Below the pieces are notes generated by a model. The model searched no databases. It was not told the DNA's origin and saw nothing but the letters and a program-made list of their open reading frames with translations. Of a stretch of DNA of 64,000 nt, positions 13,124 to 24,130 are shown in pieces (position 1 is the stretch's first letter; every line of letters begins with the position of its first letter). The stretch is from Artocarpus heterophyllus. Taxonomy: Eukaryota > Streptophyta > Magnoliopsida > Rosales > Moraceae. Both the position numbers and the translations under genes were made by a program. The stretch covers positions 10,836,916 to 10,900,915 of the forward strand of contig CM046340.1 in NCBI GenBank assembly GCA_025403435.1, in the 5' to 3' direction.

Positions 13124-15450
13124 ATGTTTTTGGTGGATTGGTTCTACGGAATTCTGGCGTCTCTGGGTCTGTGGCAAAAGGAAGCGAAGATCCTGTTTCT
13201 AGGTCTTGATAATGCTGGAAAGACCACCTTGCTTCACATGTTGAAGGACGAGGTTAGTAGTATTAGTAACTCATTGAAGTTAAATTTTCAATTTTTTTTA
13301 TTTTTTTTCGGAGATTTAAGGGTTTTTTTTTTTTTATTTGGGTGGTGAAGAGATTAGTTCAGCACCAGCCAACACAGTTCCCAACCTCGGAGGAGTTGAG
13401 CATAGGGAAGATCAAGTTCAAAGCTTTTGATTTGGGTGGTCACCAAATCGCTCGCAGAGTTTGGAAGGACTATTACGCCAAGGTATTTTCACTAATCAAT
13501 CAATTAATTAGTTAAGAAAAAAATTCTAATTTTGGGTTCTTAGATTTAGTGATACTATATGGGTTCTTGTAAAAATTGTAATTTTTTTATAGGTAAAAAC
13601 TCTCTCATATTAATTTTTGGGAAGTAATTACTGTGGCATGTGAAAGATTAATACTGTAGCTGCATTTTGCGTTATACTGTGGCTGCGGATAGTTTTACAC
13701 CGTGCATGGTTTGAACTGGTGTGCCAAACGGCCTATAAGGGGTTGTGTTCAAAAGCTAGTTTTGGCTCCCTGATTTTGTTTTGAAAGTATTTAAATGATC
13801 TTTGTCACAAAATGTTGTTCTTCAAGGAAGTTCTTTTGTGAATACATTAAAACTTATGCAATAACTTCAATAATGTCTTGTTAAGCTTTTCCAAAAATAC
13901 CATTTCAAATACTAACTGAAAAATCATAGCTTTTATTTCTTCTTTGTCTTCTCTTGCATAAAATCGCAAGCATAAGCAAAAGTTATGCTAAATGAACCAT
14001 AAGCTGGGGAAGCATTTTTCGGTTGTTTGAATTTAAATGGCATCATATCATATTATTCTTGTTAAAAACAACGAAGTTTGTGTTGTGAGGATGGTTGGTT
14101 GATAAGCTTTTTGGTTCTTTGATCATTGAGCTACTTTTTTATGGTTTGGTGTCATAATTTATCGCTTAATTATACCGTAGGGTACTATAAATCCGCAGAA
14201 CTTAATTTTGTTGATTATAGACATGGCCCGTAAAATAAATGTGCTCCCAGATCTAAAACTTTTTTTTTCAATGTGTTCAATCAAGGAGAAGGTATTCTGT
14301 TTAAAACTTTGCCTTTCTAATTTGGACATACAGGTGTATATGTAAGGCAATTATCGTAGGAAGGGAAAACGGCAATTCAGGTCGCCAACTTTTTTACAGT
14401 TGGTCAACAGAACTGATCTGTTCCCCTGCAGCTGTAGTTTCGAAAGCAGAATGTCAATAATAAAAATTGCGAAAATGCGAATACGATATGTGTCCTGTCC
14501 TATGTACAAATCCAGAACACAGTGAGATAGTGGCTGAAGAAACGGGGATCCTCCAATATTAGCAGGATTGCCTAGGCTCTTGTTGCTTAGAGAATTGATA
14601 CCCAATTTCCCTGAGCTGAGGATCTATGCATGCATGAGAGGGTGGGTTATTACCTGTCAGGTCTCTAATAATTTCCTTTTAGATCTTGGGGTCTTAGATC
14701 TTCAGTTGTTAAAATCTATTGCATGGGTAAGGTAACAAAAATGGTGCACATAAGGCTCTTCCGTCCAATCTGTGAACTGTTTTCGCTATTTTGGACCCCA
14801 CATGGCACATATTAACAATTGGGGACATAAATGCGACACTTTCAAAAGAGTAGGACTGGTGCCACAATTTACCCCTTGTTGAAACGATGAAAAGCTTCAG
14901 TCTAGAAGAGTAGCTAAACGTTTGTATCATACTGCCATAAAAAAAGTCCGAACCTTTGTATCACATTGGAATAAAAAAAATTTTGTTGGTGTGTATACTA
15001 TATTAAACTGATTTGTCTGAACTAAAGCTAGCTTTTATTTTCAGTTTGAGCCTTACAAATGAAGATTTTTAGTTCTCTTTCATGACATGATGCATCATTG
15101 CTCACTCTATGTTTATTTTGACTATTTAGGTGGATGCTGTTGTGTACCTAGTTGACGCCTATGACAAGGAGAGGTTTGCTGAGTCCAAAAGGGAGCTTGA
15201 CGCCCTCCTGTCCGCCGAGTCGCTGGCCAATGTCCCCTTCCTTATATTGGGGAACAAGATCGACTTGCCTTTTGCAGCCTCGGAGGACGAGTTGCGTTAC
15301 CACATGGGCCTTACCAACTTCACCACCGGCAAGGGGAAAGTCAATTTGGCTGACACCAATGTCCGACCCCTTGAGGTCTTCATGTGCAGCATTGTCCGCA
15401 AGATGGGTTATGGTGATGGCTTTAGGTGGCTCTCTCAATACATCAAGTAG
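13124..15450 (+). CDS. SAR1: SAR1 small GTPase (COPII coat initiation), three exons
   Basis: Exons are 13124-13252, 13351-13482 and 15130-15450 (stop TAG). The introns are GT-AG, 98 and 1647 bp, and the joined product is 193 aa, the usual SAR1 length. SAR1-GTP inserts its N-terminal amphipathic helix (residues 1-18, [16 protein letters not shown]) into the endoplasmic reticulum membrane and recruits Sec23/24 and then Sec13/31. Visible motifs are the P-loop GLDNAGKT at 27-34, switch II DLGGH at 70-74 with the catalytic-site His, and NKID at 129-132. The C-terminus [15 protein letters not shown] is typical of the family. Exon 3 starts with a Val codon, not a new start. A long antisense frame over exon 3 is a shadow. 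All key residues are present, so the protein should be functional. Confidence 0.97.
13590..13745. repeat. MITE-like remnant in SAR1 intron 2
   Basis: The stretch carries ACTCTCTCATATTA, then TACTGTAGC repeated, and ends in a TGGTTTGAACTGGTGTGCCAAACGGCC-type terminus. It matches the layout of the dispersed inverted-repeat family seen elsewhere in the window. The rest of the 1.65-kb intron shows nothing recognisable. Confidence 0.45.
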
Positions 15451-15790
15451 GAAAAAAATGAAGACATGAATGAGCCAGTTGTGCCCAGCAGAGCTAAGGC
15501 AATTCAGATGGTTAATTTTTCCCTCAAACCATGTTTGAGCATAGTAAGTCATGTAAAGTGAATATGTTATTAACTTTAAAATTTTATTTTTATTTTTTTT
15601 AATTTTTGTAGCTTGGAAATTTAGAGCGTTTTCTAGTGTCAAGTTTATGGGTTTCCATTATTGTTTTGGTTACGATAGATAAAGCTGTGCTTGGTTTCTG
15701 ACTCTGTAATCTTTTTTTACCACATAGCAGCAACTAGCAAGTGTTTGAATAAAATGGTAAATTCAGCCAATTTATAATTGTCCCCCTCTC
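15451..15790 (+). other. SAR1 3' untranslated region
   Basis: Sequence after the stop is T-rich and ends in a polyadenylation-like AATAAA at 15748-15753 preceded by TGTTTG, so the transcript probably ends near 15770-15790. Confidence 0.5.
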
Positions 15791-16010
15791 TGTCCATCAA
15801 GTATTCGTTCTTAGAAAAAGTCCAGATAAGATCAAAATAATGTAATTTATTAGAGCATAAAACAGAAAAATATGGTAAACTTTTTTTTAACGTACTATTC
15901 TCTTTTCAAAGTATTTTGGATTGTTTTATTTGTGGGAATTTAGTTTGGTAGGATTATATAACAAAAACTTGGTGAGAGGTACAGGTGAGTGGAGCCTGAC
16001 AGGTATATAG

Positions 16011-16165
16011 AGTGTTTGAAAGAGTAGTTCAAACTAATAGTTTAAACTGTAAATAATATAAAGCTTTCACGTATTACAGTAAAAAATTACAGTGTAAAGT
16101 TTACGTATTACAATTTTTAAACCCAAACTCAAACCGATGGTTTAAACTATTCTCCCAAGCATTCT
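16011..16165. repeat. MITE with terminal inverted repeats
   Basis: The left end AGTGTTTGAAAGAGTAGTTC mirrors the right end, which on the minus strand reads AGAATGCTTGGGAGAATAGT. The interior has ATAAAGCTTTCACGTATTACAG. This is one of many relatives in the window. The length of 155 bp and the lack of coding capacity fit a non-autonomous hAT-like MITE. Confidence 0.6.
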
Positions 16166-17610
16166 AATAGAATTGTGTAGAAAATGGTAACATTTTCGTG
16201 CCTACGCTAATCCTTGGACAATTTGAGATGAGCGTGTCTGTACTAGAAGGTTCCAGAGAAGTCTCGAAGTTATGATCCATATGTAACACTGTAGTATGTG
16301 AGGAATTTTTAACAGTGTGTTTGCAGTTGAAATTATAGAGTTTAAGTTACTCTCTCAAATACTAAATATATTTGTTTCAAACTAATGAGAGATTTCATAT
16401 TTTTGTTACAATTGATGGCTTGGGTTTTTTATATGACTTTTTTAAGCATCAAGTAATTTTATTATTATTATTAATATTATTATTATTTTAACGAGTTGGG
16501 AGAAAAATCCTGCGATTCTAAAGAGACTCCCGCTTAATCAAATTTTGGGATGTTTCATTAAGGTGAAAAAATAAGATTGGTATAGAAACAACAATAAATG
16601 GAGAATTTAGAAAGCTATATGTTAGGCAATTGTAAAACTTTATGATTGGAATAATATAACATGATAAAGCATCCCAAATGAAAGAAAAAAAAAAATTGAA
16701 ACCATGGTCAAGTACTACGACCCTCAATGATTGGAACCACTTCTTGAAGGGTCATTTGTGCTCATCAACTTGTCATTAATTCATCTAATATATAGTCTGC
16801 AAATAATAAAGATGCCGCAAAACCTTATCAAAGTTTACGTATAATTGATTTGATCGGCGGCTTCCTTTCCTGGCATGACCTAGCTTTCAACTTCTTGTAT
16901 TCAGGTGTACAAAAAAGATCTTTAGATTTTGCACAAACAAAATCCCCTTGGTCAAACTCCACATAAACAAGACAGAACAAGGCCGAGGAAAGTTTTTTCA
17001 TCCCGTCCCCGCTTTCAAAACCATCCTTATTCCTGCCTCAATCCCTACTAAAGAAAGGAAAGAAAGAAGTCAGGGAATTCCCGTTGACAGAACTTATATT
17101 TTATATTTATTGGTAATTATTTATTTACCAAGTTGATAAATTATTTACAAAAGATATCTATTTGATACCTTTATCAGCCTCAACATTACAAAATTTTTTG
17201 ATTTAAATTTGTGTGGCTCACAATATATTCATTTCCGCTACGTATACTTTTATCATAAGCGCTATCACAACATCATTTGATTTAAACTTGCATGTATCTC
17301 AATCTGTTAATTTTTAGTGTAATTTCATTGAGTACAACGTATTAATATTAACATATTGTTACAAGTGCGGCACATATATTTCCTATATAGAAAGAATGAG
17401 TGCACCACGATTAAGATACGAGGATTCATTATCAAGGAACGTTTGATTTTGCTTGGTCTTCTAAAGGAGAATGAGATCGAGTTGATTGGTGTATTACGTG
17501 CATTCATTGATCCAAAATTCGTTCATATCCAATTGTTTTGCTGCAAATTTAGAGCCGCTTGTCTTGCCAAGAATTTTATGTTGGTGCAATATTACTCACA
17601 CTTTTAACTA
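16166..17610. other. Intergenic sequence, no gene supported
   Basis: AT-rich with an (ATT)n patch near 16460-16490. Open frames at 16518-16727, 16948-17136 and 17356-17607 lack codon structure or known motifs and are not called. Confidence 0.5.
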
Positions 17611-17908
17611 GTACTTCTTCAGGGCTTTTTGCTTGCTTGTCAAGAATTGCCAAGAAGTTGCCCTCCTTCCTGCTTTGGAGCTTTTGTTTACTTGCCAAGA
17701 AGTTCTACTCCTTGCTGATTTAGAGCTTTTTGTTTGTTTGCCGAGAATTTGCTGCTTTAGAGCTTTTTGTTTACTTGTCAAGAATTGTCAAGAAGTTGTA
17801 CTCATTGATGCTCTTGAGCTTTTTGTTATGTTGGCAAGAATTTGGTGTAGCTTTTTGTTTACTTTTCAGGAATTTGTACTTCTTGCTGATTTAGAGCTTT
17901 TGACTTAG
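17611..17908. repeat. Minisatellite, about 60-65 bp period
   Basis: Diverged copies of a unit with CAAGAATTGCCAAGAAGTTG, CTCCTTGCTGATT, AGAGCTTTTTGTTTACTTG follow each other at least four times. The 91-aa open frame across it is simply the translated repeat. It lies just upstream of the copia-type LTR. Confidence 0.65.
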
Positions 17909-17987
17909 AAAGAAGAAAGGAAATTTACAAAAAAAATTTAATGAATTTTTACTCCATTAATAGTTAGGTATTTTTTGGTGCTTTGGT

Positions 17988-18418
17988 TTGTTAGGATTTA
18001 ATTGAGTCAGTTTGAATATTTCACAATATTCTTTGTTGTTGTATAAATACTGCCTTCACTGAAAGAATGAGGCAGAGAAGCAAAACTAGAATTAGAGAGT
18101 TGGAGAGGGAAAGCCACGAAGAGAATAGTGAGAGAAAGGAAATTCTTTTCTGGGATTTGTCTGAGGGTAGGTCAGATGAGAGTGAGAGGGATTTGTACTT
18201 TGTTTGATTCACTATTCAATACAAGAAAAGAGTTTAGGAGAGATTTACTTTAATTCATCGAGTATTGATTTCTGTGTGTATTGGAATTCTTGGTTGAGAT
18301 TATCGTTCTACACAATTTCTGGCTCTTGAAACTTAGACCTGGTTTTCTGGGATTGTTCGCGTTGAATCATGTCCAAGGGGCTTGAGAATTGTGTTTCTAA
18401 GGGGCTGAATTTTAACAA
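17988..18418 (+). mobile_element. Ty1/copia-type LTR (partial or full, left edge tentative)
   Basis: A TGTTAGGATT start at 17988 is followed by a TATA-like TATAAATA (about 18040) and a purine-rich transcribed region. It ends TTTTAACA directly before a primer-binding-site-like TTGATATAAGAGCT at 18419-18432, a decayed form of the usual TTGGTATCAGAGC. The left edge could lie further upstream if the minisatellite is part of the LTR. Confidence 0.55.
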
Positions 18419-18454
18419 TTGATATAAGAGCTTTGAAGACGACAATAGGATCGG

Positions 18455-18568
18455 GTGAAATTCGATATCGAGAAATTCAATGGTAAAAATGACTTGGGCC
18501 TTTGGAGATTGAAGATGCGAGCCCTTTTGGCACGACAAGGGTACGAGGATGCGCTCGATCCATCATGA
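18455..18568 (+). pseudogene. Ty1/copia gag start, truncated
   Basis: The frame reads VKFDIEKFNGKNDLGLWRLK, then MRALLARQGYEDALDPS and a stop. FDIEKFNGKN-GLWR-KMRALL is the typical opening of copia gag (UBN2-like) polyproteins. Only 37 codons remain before a stop and unrelated sequence, and no pol follows, so the element is a dead 5' fragment. Confidence 0.8.
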
Positions 18569-18930
18569 AAAATTTAACATAGAAGAGCAATCACATGTCT
18601 GCCGTCAACTACTTAATTAATATATAACACACCCAAACATATTTAATTATGACCACTTTTGTTTAGAGTTTATTATAATTGATATCACTTAATAAGGAGT
18701 AATACTAATAGTATTAGACCCTATCTGCAACTGCAATTAGAGAGGTTTTTTTTAGCTGTATATATAAACATATATAGACCTAATTTTAGAAAAAAAGTAT
18801 ATTCATACATAAAATGTGTATGTGTGTACGCCCAAGTATGTATGTGGAGCACTGCCACCCCATCTCCATTTCCTAACATAGAAATGCAATTTTCCTAGGC
18901 ACTACATTAATTTTAGTGACATCCATGTAT
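18569..18930. other. Intergenic, nothing recognised
   Basis: AT-rich sequence between the copia fragment and the strand-switching repeat; no coding or repeat structure identified. Confidence 0.4.
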
Positions 18931-19107
18931 TGTACTATTTAATACGAAATCAAAAATTAATACAATATAGGCCGGGATATCAAGTACGACCAAAAACCTC
19001 TGTATTAGATCATATTGTATAATTTTAATCAAAAGTGTGCATTAATAAGCCAATTAAATATTAGAGTATGTTAAAAATTGACATAAACGTTTAAATTTTA
19101 AAATGAT

Positions 19108-21130
19108 ATTCGGGTCTAGGGTCGAGATTTGAGACCAGAGTGGGGGTCAAAATTTAAGAACAGGGTCAGGAATTAGGGTCGGGGACGGAATTTAGAGTTG
19201 GGGTCATAATTCAGGATCAGGGTCAAGGTCGAGATTCAAAACTAGGGTTGGGATTGAGATTCGGGACTAGAATGAGGGTAGTGATTTGCGACCGAAGTTG
19301 GGGTAGGGATTTGCAATTAAGGTCAGGGTCAGGATTTAGGAATGGGGTCAGGGTCAGGATCAGGACCGAGATTAAGGTCGACGTCGAGGACAAGGTCGAG
19401 ATTTGAGATTCAAGATTGGAGTCGAGATTCGGGACCGAGGTTGAGGTCAGGATTTGGGGTCAGGGTCGAGACTCAAGACTAAGTTCGGGGTTAGGATTTG
19501 GGGTTAAGATTAAAGTTTAAAGTCAGTCGGCATTCGAGATCGGGGTTGAGATTGGGGACTAGGGTTGGGATTCGGGTCAAGGTCAAGATTTGGTGTCAAA
19601 ATTCAGGATCGAGGTCGAAATTTACGGCGTTGGGATTCGAGATTCAGTTAGATTCAAGATCGGGGTCAAGATTTAGGGTTGAGGTCGAGATTTAAGACTA
19701 GAGATAAGGTCGTGTTAGGATTTAGGGCCAAGGTCAAGGTAGGGATCAGGTTCCTCGAATCCCGACCTCGACCTAGACCCAATCCTAAATCCTGACCCCA
19801 AATCCCAACCCCAACCCTAAATCTTGACCATGACCTCAGTCTCGAATCGCAACCCCAAATCTCGATCTTGACTAGGTCCCAAATTGCAACCTCAATCCGG
19901 ACCCTGATGTTACCCTTGACCTCGGTCCCGAATCTCGATCTAGACCTTGGTCCCAAATCCTAACCCCAACCTCGAATCTCGACTCCTACCCTAGTCTTGA
20001 ATCTCGACTCCAGTCTTAAATCCTGACCTCGATCTTGAATCAAGACTTCAACTTCGACTCAGGTCCTAAATCCTAACCTCGACCCTGAATCTTGACCCCA
20101 ACTCATGTCTCAAATCTTAACCTCGACCATGAATCGAGGCACCGACCTCGATCCCAAATCTCAATCTCAACCTCAGTCCCAAATCTCGACTTTGACTTGG
20201 CCCTAAATCCTGACGCCTACCCTCCCAACCTCGACTCTATCCTAAATCCCAACCTTGTCCCAAATCCCCACCTCGACCCTCAATCTTGACTTTAACTTCG
20301 ACTCCAACCTTGAATCTTGGTCCCGAATCATATCCCTGACCCCAACTCCAAATCCTGACCACAGCCCTAGCCTCGAATTTGGATCTCGTCCCAACCCTAG
20401 TTTTAAATCTTGATCCTGACCATGATCCGGAATCCCATCGTCGATCCTAACCTTGGTCTTGAATCTCGACTCTGACCCTGACCACGACCTTAAATTGCGA
20501 ATCTCGATCTCGATGTTAGCCCCAACCCTAACCATAACCCCAGTCCTGAATCTCGATCTCTACCTCGAATCCCGACTCTTATCCCGATTTTGAATCCTGA
20601 CCCTAGCTCCAAATCTCAAGTCTCAAATCTCTACTTTAACCTTCACCATGGTCCCAAATCCCAACCTTGACCTTAAATCCCGATCCCAACCCTTGTCCCG
20701 AATCTTCAACCTGACCCCGTTTCAAATCTCGGCCCCGAATGGTGACCTCGACCCTAACCACGTTCCCGAATCTTGATCTCGATCCTGGTCCCAAATCTTG
20801 GCCCCGACTTTGATTCTCGACCCCTACTTTGGTTCTGAATCTTGACCCCAACTCTGTCCCAAAACCTGACCCTGAATCCCAACCCCAACTTCGACTCTAA
20901 CATGGAATCCTAATCTTAAATCCTGTCTCTGACCCTAGCTCTGAATCCTGACCCCAACCTTGACCCTGACCCCAACCCTAGTCCTAACTTCAGTCTCGAC
21001 CTCAATCCCAACCATGGTCTAAAATCTCGTCCTCGTCCTCGAACTCGATCCCAAATCTCGACCCCAACCCCGGCTCTGACCCTGATCCCAAATCTCGACC
21101 CTGACCCTTATCCCGAATCCTGACCCAATC
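19108..21130. repeat. Strand-switching degenerate GGTC/GACC repeat, about 2 kb
   Basis: From 19108 to about 19750 the plus strand is a purine-rich string of loosely repeated words such as GGTCGAGATT, GGGTCAGGAT and GGGATTCG. From about 19753 to 21130 the complementary words dominate: CTCGACC, AATCCCGACC, AATCTTGACC. The switch is abrupt near CAGGTTCCTCGAATCCCGACC. The result is a huge imperfect inverted repeat with unequal arms (about 650 and 1380 bp). Long open frames here contain only low-complexity R/G/S/N/L/P runs and are not genes. Flanks on both sides carry TACAATACAAT-type sequence. Confidence 0.85.
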
Positions 21131-21164
21131 TTAAATTTTGATTCTAAAACTATGATTCGAATTT

Positions 21165-21320
21165 ACTATATTTAAAGTTTGAACACTGATACAATACAAT
21201 ACGATGGTAAACAAACATTGTACAATATAATACAACATGTTAATATGGTATAAAATCAAACAATGTACTATATAACACTAATATAATACAATACAATACA
21301 GTATATCAAACATGCCTCTA
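21165..21320. repeat. TACAAT-rich flank of the strand-switching repeat
   Basis: ATACAATACAATACGATGG, AATATAATACAACATG and TAATACAATACAATACAG followed by ATCAAACATGCC resemble the right end of the palindromic element at 35490-35610. A related TGTATTGTACTATT and TACAATATAGG lie on the left flank near 18930-18970. Confidence 0.5.
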
Positions 21321-22800
21321 GATTAATAATCAATGGTGCATCCATGGACTCTCTTCATGAAGTGGCCCCCTCATCAAATCTCTCAAAATGTGAAAGTTGG
21401 TTCTAATATGTCTAGCAGCATGGCATATGTCTAGCCACATGGGTAGGGTCACATTTTCTAAAACTGTCCACTTTTATTTTTTATAATTTTTTAACTTTTG
21501 TTGTTATGTTTGTAAGTAAGCTAGTTAATTGGGAATTTATTTATATGATTTTCATGAAGGCAAGAGCTAAAAATTTTAATTAATTATCTATATATCTACT
21601 AATCTGATATCTAGTGAAGAAGCAAGGTGCGCTGGGTTAGGTAGCAAGTTTTTATCAATTAATTTTGGCTGGTTTGGAAACTTCTCTATTCCTCAAAATG
21701 GTATCAAGGATTGATGCTCATTATTATAAAATAGTACTTCCATCTAAAACAATTTGAACAATTTACTTTATCTAGCTAATTAATGGCGCTAGCTAGCATA
21801 CCTTCCGTCATTTATTGTTATAGATGTAGCAATCGTTTTCAAATTTATTACTAATCCAGAAGGGTTGTCCTAGTCTTCAAATTAACCGCATTGACTCTCT
21901 CAAAGCACGGGAACATGACATAAGGAAGAATCTTTTATTCAAAAAAAAAAAAAGAAGAAATTTTAACTACTGGTTGGAGTTTCAGGAGGTGAGTCCCAAA
22001 CCGAATAGAAAAATGGATGAACAGGTTTTACTCCGATGGCCGATTCAAGAAATTTCCTATCACATGGCCCACAACCAACAGATTAAGAGGGCATTTGCAT
22101 CGAAAAAGTTTGGACCAAAATTAATTTAGATTGAATTGAGTGGTTTGAGTTGAGATTTTCAATTGGAACTAGTGTTTAGTTTGGTTTTTTAAAAATGTAA
22201 TAGGGTGTTAGGAAAGTGAGTCAAAACTGAGAATTAGAACTAAGAGTAGTCTATGAGAGTTTTATATTGTAGCATACGAGTGTTTTATATTGTTTAAGTT
22301 GGAACCGAGTTTGCCGAACACGACGTAAGTTTGAATTGAAATGAGTTAAGTTGGTGTTTGGATAGATGTTAAAAACATTCATTTGAACAAAGAAAGACCT
22401 TCTAACAAATCTTTAAAAAAAAAAATCAGATCTATATTATAAGTTTTCAAGGGCAATATTATGGATGGTGATTTTTCATCCATTCGTATTTAACCTGTAG
22501 AAAAAAAGAATCATCTTAATCAGAATTAAAACGAAAGAAAAATCATCTTAATCAGAATTGAAACGAAAAAGTTATGACTTTTTAAGCTTAAGTTAGAAAA
22601 AAGAGACACAGACAAAAGTAAAGAAAATATGTTTAAATAAAGGATAATAATTTGGACTGAATTTTTTGATCTGACCTTTTTCTTTTTTCCTTTTTTCCCC
22701 TTGACTTGTCAAACACTAGTTTTAATCCAAACTGAATTAATCATTTTGAACTAGTGTTGCCAAATGCCTTATAAGACTATTATTCTCCTAAAAGCTTAAA
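21321..22800. other. Intergenic with one MITE-like stretch at 22100-22345
   Basis: No gene supported. 22100-22345 carries GGGCATTTGCATCG at its left and GAACACGACG at its right with TTTATATTGTAGCATACGAG between, consistent with the dispersed MITE family. Confidence 0.4.
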
Positions 22801-23107
22801 GGGTTCGTTTGGTATACCGGTTTTGAAAAGTATGATTTTAAATTTTGTGGTTTGAATTGACAGTTTTGAACCTATGTACTTTAAACAGTGGTTTTGAACT
22901 AGCATTTAGAATATACAGGATTAAAATAAGAATAAAATGGTATTTGAGAGAGTGATAGGAACTAGAAATATTGGTTTGAATGCAGTAATATATGAGAGTT
23001 TTACATTGTAGTAATTTTTTTTGTTTTTTTACTGTAGCTATTGAGAGTTTTACATTATTTGTTGGTTGGAACTGTTGGTTCCAACCGATATGCCAAACAA
23101 AGGCAAA
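22800..23107. repeat. MITE with terminal inverted repeats
   Basis: The left end TTCGTTTGGTATACCGGTT pairs with the right end AACCGATATGCCAAACAAAGG. The interior contains TGAGAGTTTTACATTGTAG twice. The open frame across it on the minus strand is not a gene. Confidence 0.65.
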
Positions 23108-23469
23108 ACATGACATCAGGTTTAAAACAAGGATTGGTGTTTAGAAAACTATAGTTTATAAAGAAAAACGAAAATGTGAATAGTTTTTGTTGTAGAAAAT
23201 GATTCAAACGGTATGAAATTCAAGAGGGGGGACAACGTTTTGATTTTAGATGGTTAGGCCTATTTAAAACAGCTCATAAAATTTGAGCTGCCTCACACTC
23301 TACCAAACACAAATTGAAACTGGCTTCAACATTTGAACAAGCCTAAACCTAGACATCAAACAACATGTAAGCTATAGGGATGTGGGCTTACAACAACAAT
23401 TTTAGAAAAAAGCAATTACAAGAGTTTGGAGTTAGTTTATTATTTGTCCAATAAATTTATATTTTAAGA

Positions 23470-24130
23470 GGGTACAGGTGGTACACTATTTTGCATTACA
23501 TTGTGTTGAATTAGATTAGATTATATTGTATTGCATCATATTGTATAATTTTTATGTAATAGAGTGTTTAGTTTTTGTCCTATTAAATTACATTACGCCA
23601 TATTTGTTTGTTATTGTATTATATTATATATTGAAATTTTAAAAAGATAAAAGATAAAATGTAAGCTTTAATCCTAGCCTATATCTCGACTCTGCCCTAG
23701 ATCTCAACCCAACATGGAAGGGGGAAGAGGAAGAAGGTTAAAGGCATCAACATGGGTCGTTTTGCAAAGTTAATTTTTGATGAGCCGCAATGTGATTTTC
23801 AAAAATTAAGAGGTGAAAATGCAATTTTCAATTTGAGGGTCAAAATATAATTTTTAAAAGGATAAGGCAAAAATATAATTTTAAGAAAATATAATAATAA
23901 CTGCATAACTCAGACTCAAAACTTGACGATAACATCAATGTAGAACTTGATTGATCTTGGACCTCATCCAGGGCCTTAAATCTCGTTTTCGATCCTGGAC
24001 TTTAATAGTTTTGGTATATTTATTATATTTTTCAATACGGTAATTTAAGTTAAATTACACAATGTGGTCCAATACAAAATTTTTTTAATCTGTATTAGAT
24101 ATTATAAAATGTATGTATAATGTATAAATA
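23470..24130. repeat. Decayed relative of the strand-switching repeat element
   Basis: TATTGTATTGCATCATATTG-type termini near 23480-23640 are followed by short TCTCGACTCTGCCCTAG and CTCAACCC words near 23675-23710. TTGATCTTGGACCTC and TCGTTTTCGATCCTGG words lie near 23950-24000, then CAATACAAAATTT. The order of terminus, GACC words and terminus parallels 18.9-21.3 kb. Confidence 0.45.

Noticed and set aside
15148..15642. 164-codon minus-strand open frame over SAR1 exon 3
   Set aside because: It is antisense to conserved SAR1 codons and has no recognisable features; it is open because of SAR1 codon bias.
17633..17908. 91-codon ORF as a membrane protein
   Set aside because: It is the translation of a 60-65-bp minisatellite.
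19640..20110. Interstitial telomere repeat (CCCTAAA/TTTAGGG)
   Set aside because: Words like AACCCTAAATC occur but are scattered and outnumbered by GACC words; there is no run of tandem heptamers.
19498..20851. Several 65-97-codon open frames rich in R, G, S, V or N, P, L
   Set aside because: They translate the degenerate GGTC/GACC repeat in different phases; composition is low complexity and mirrors the repeat.
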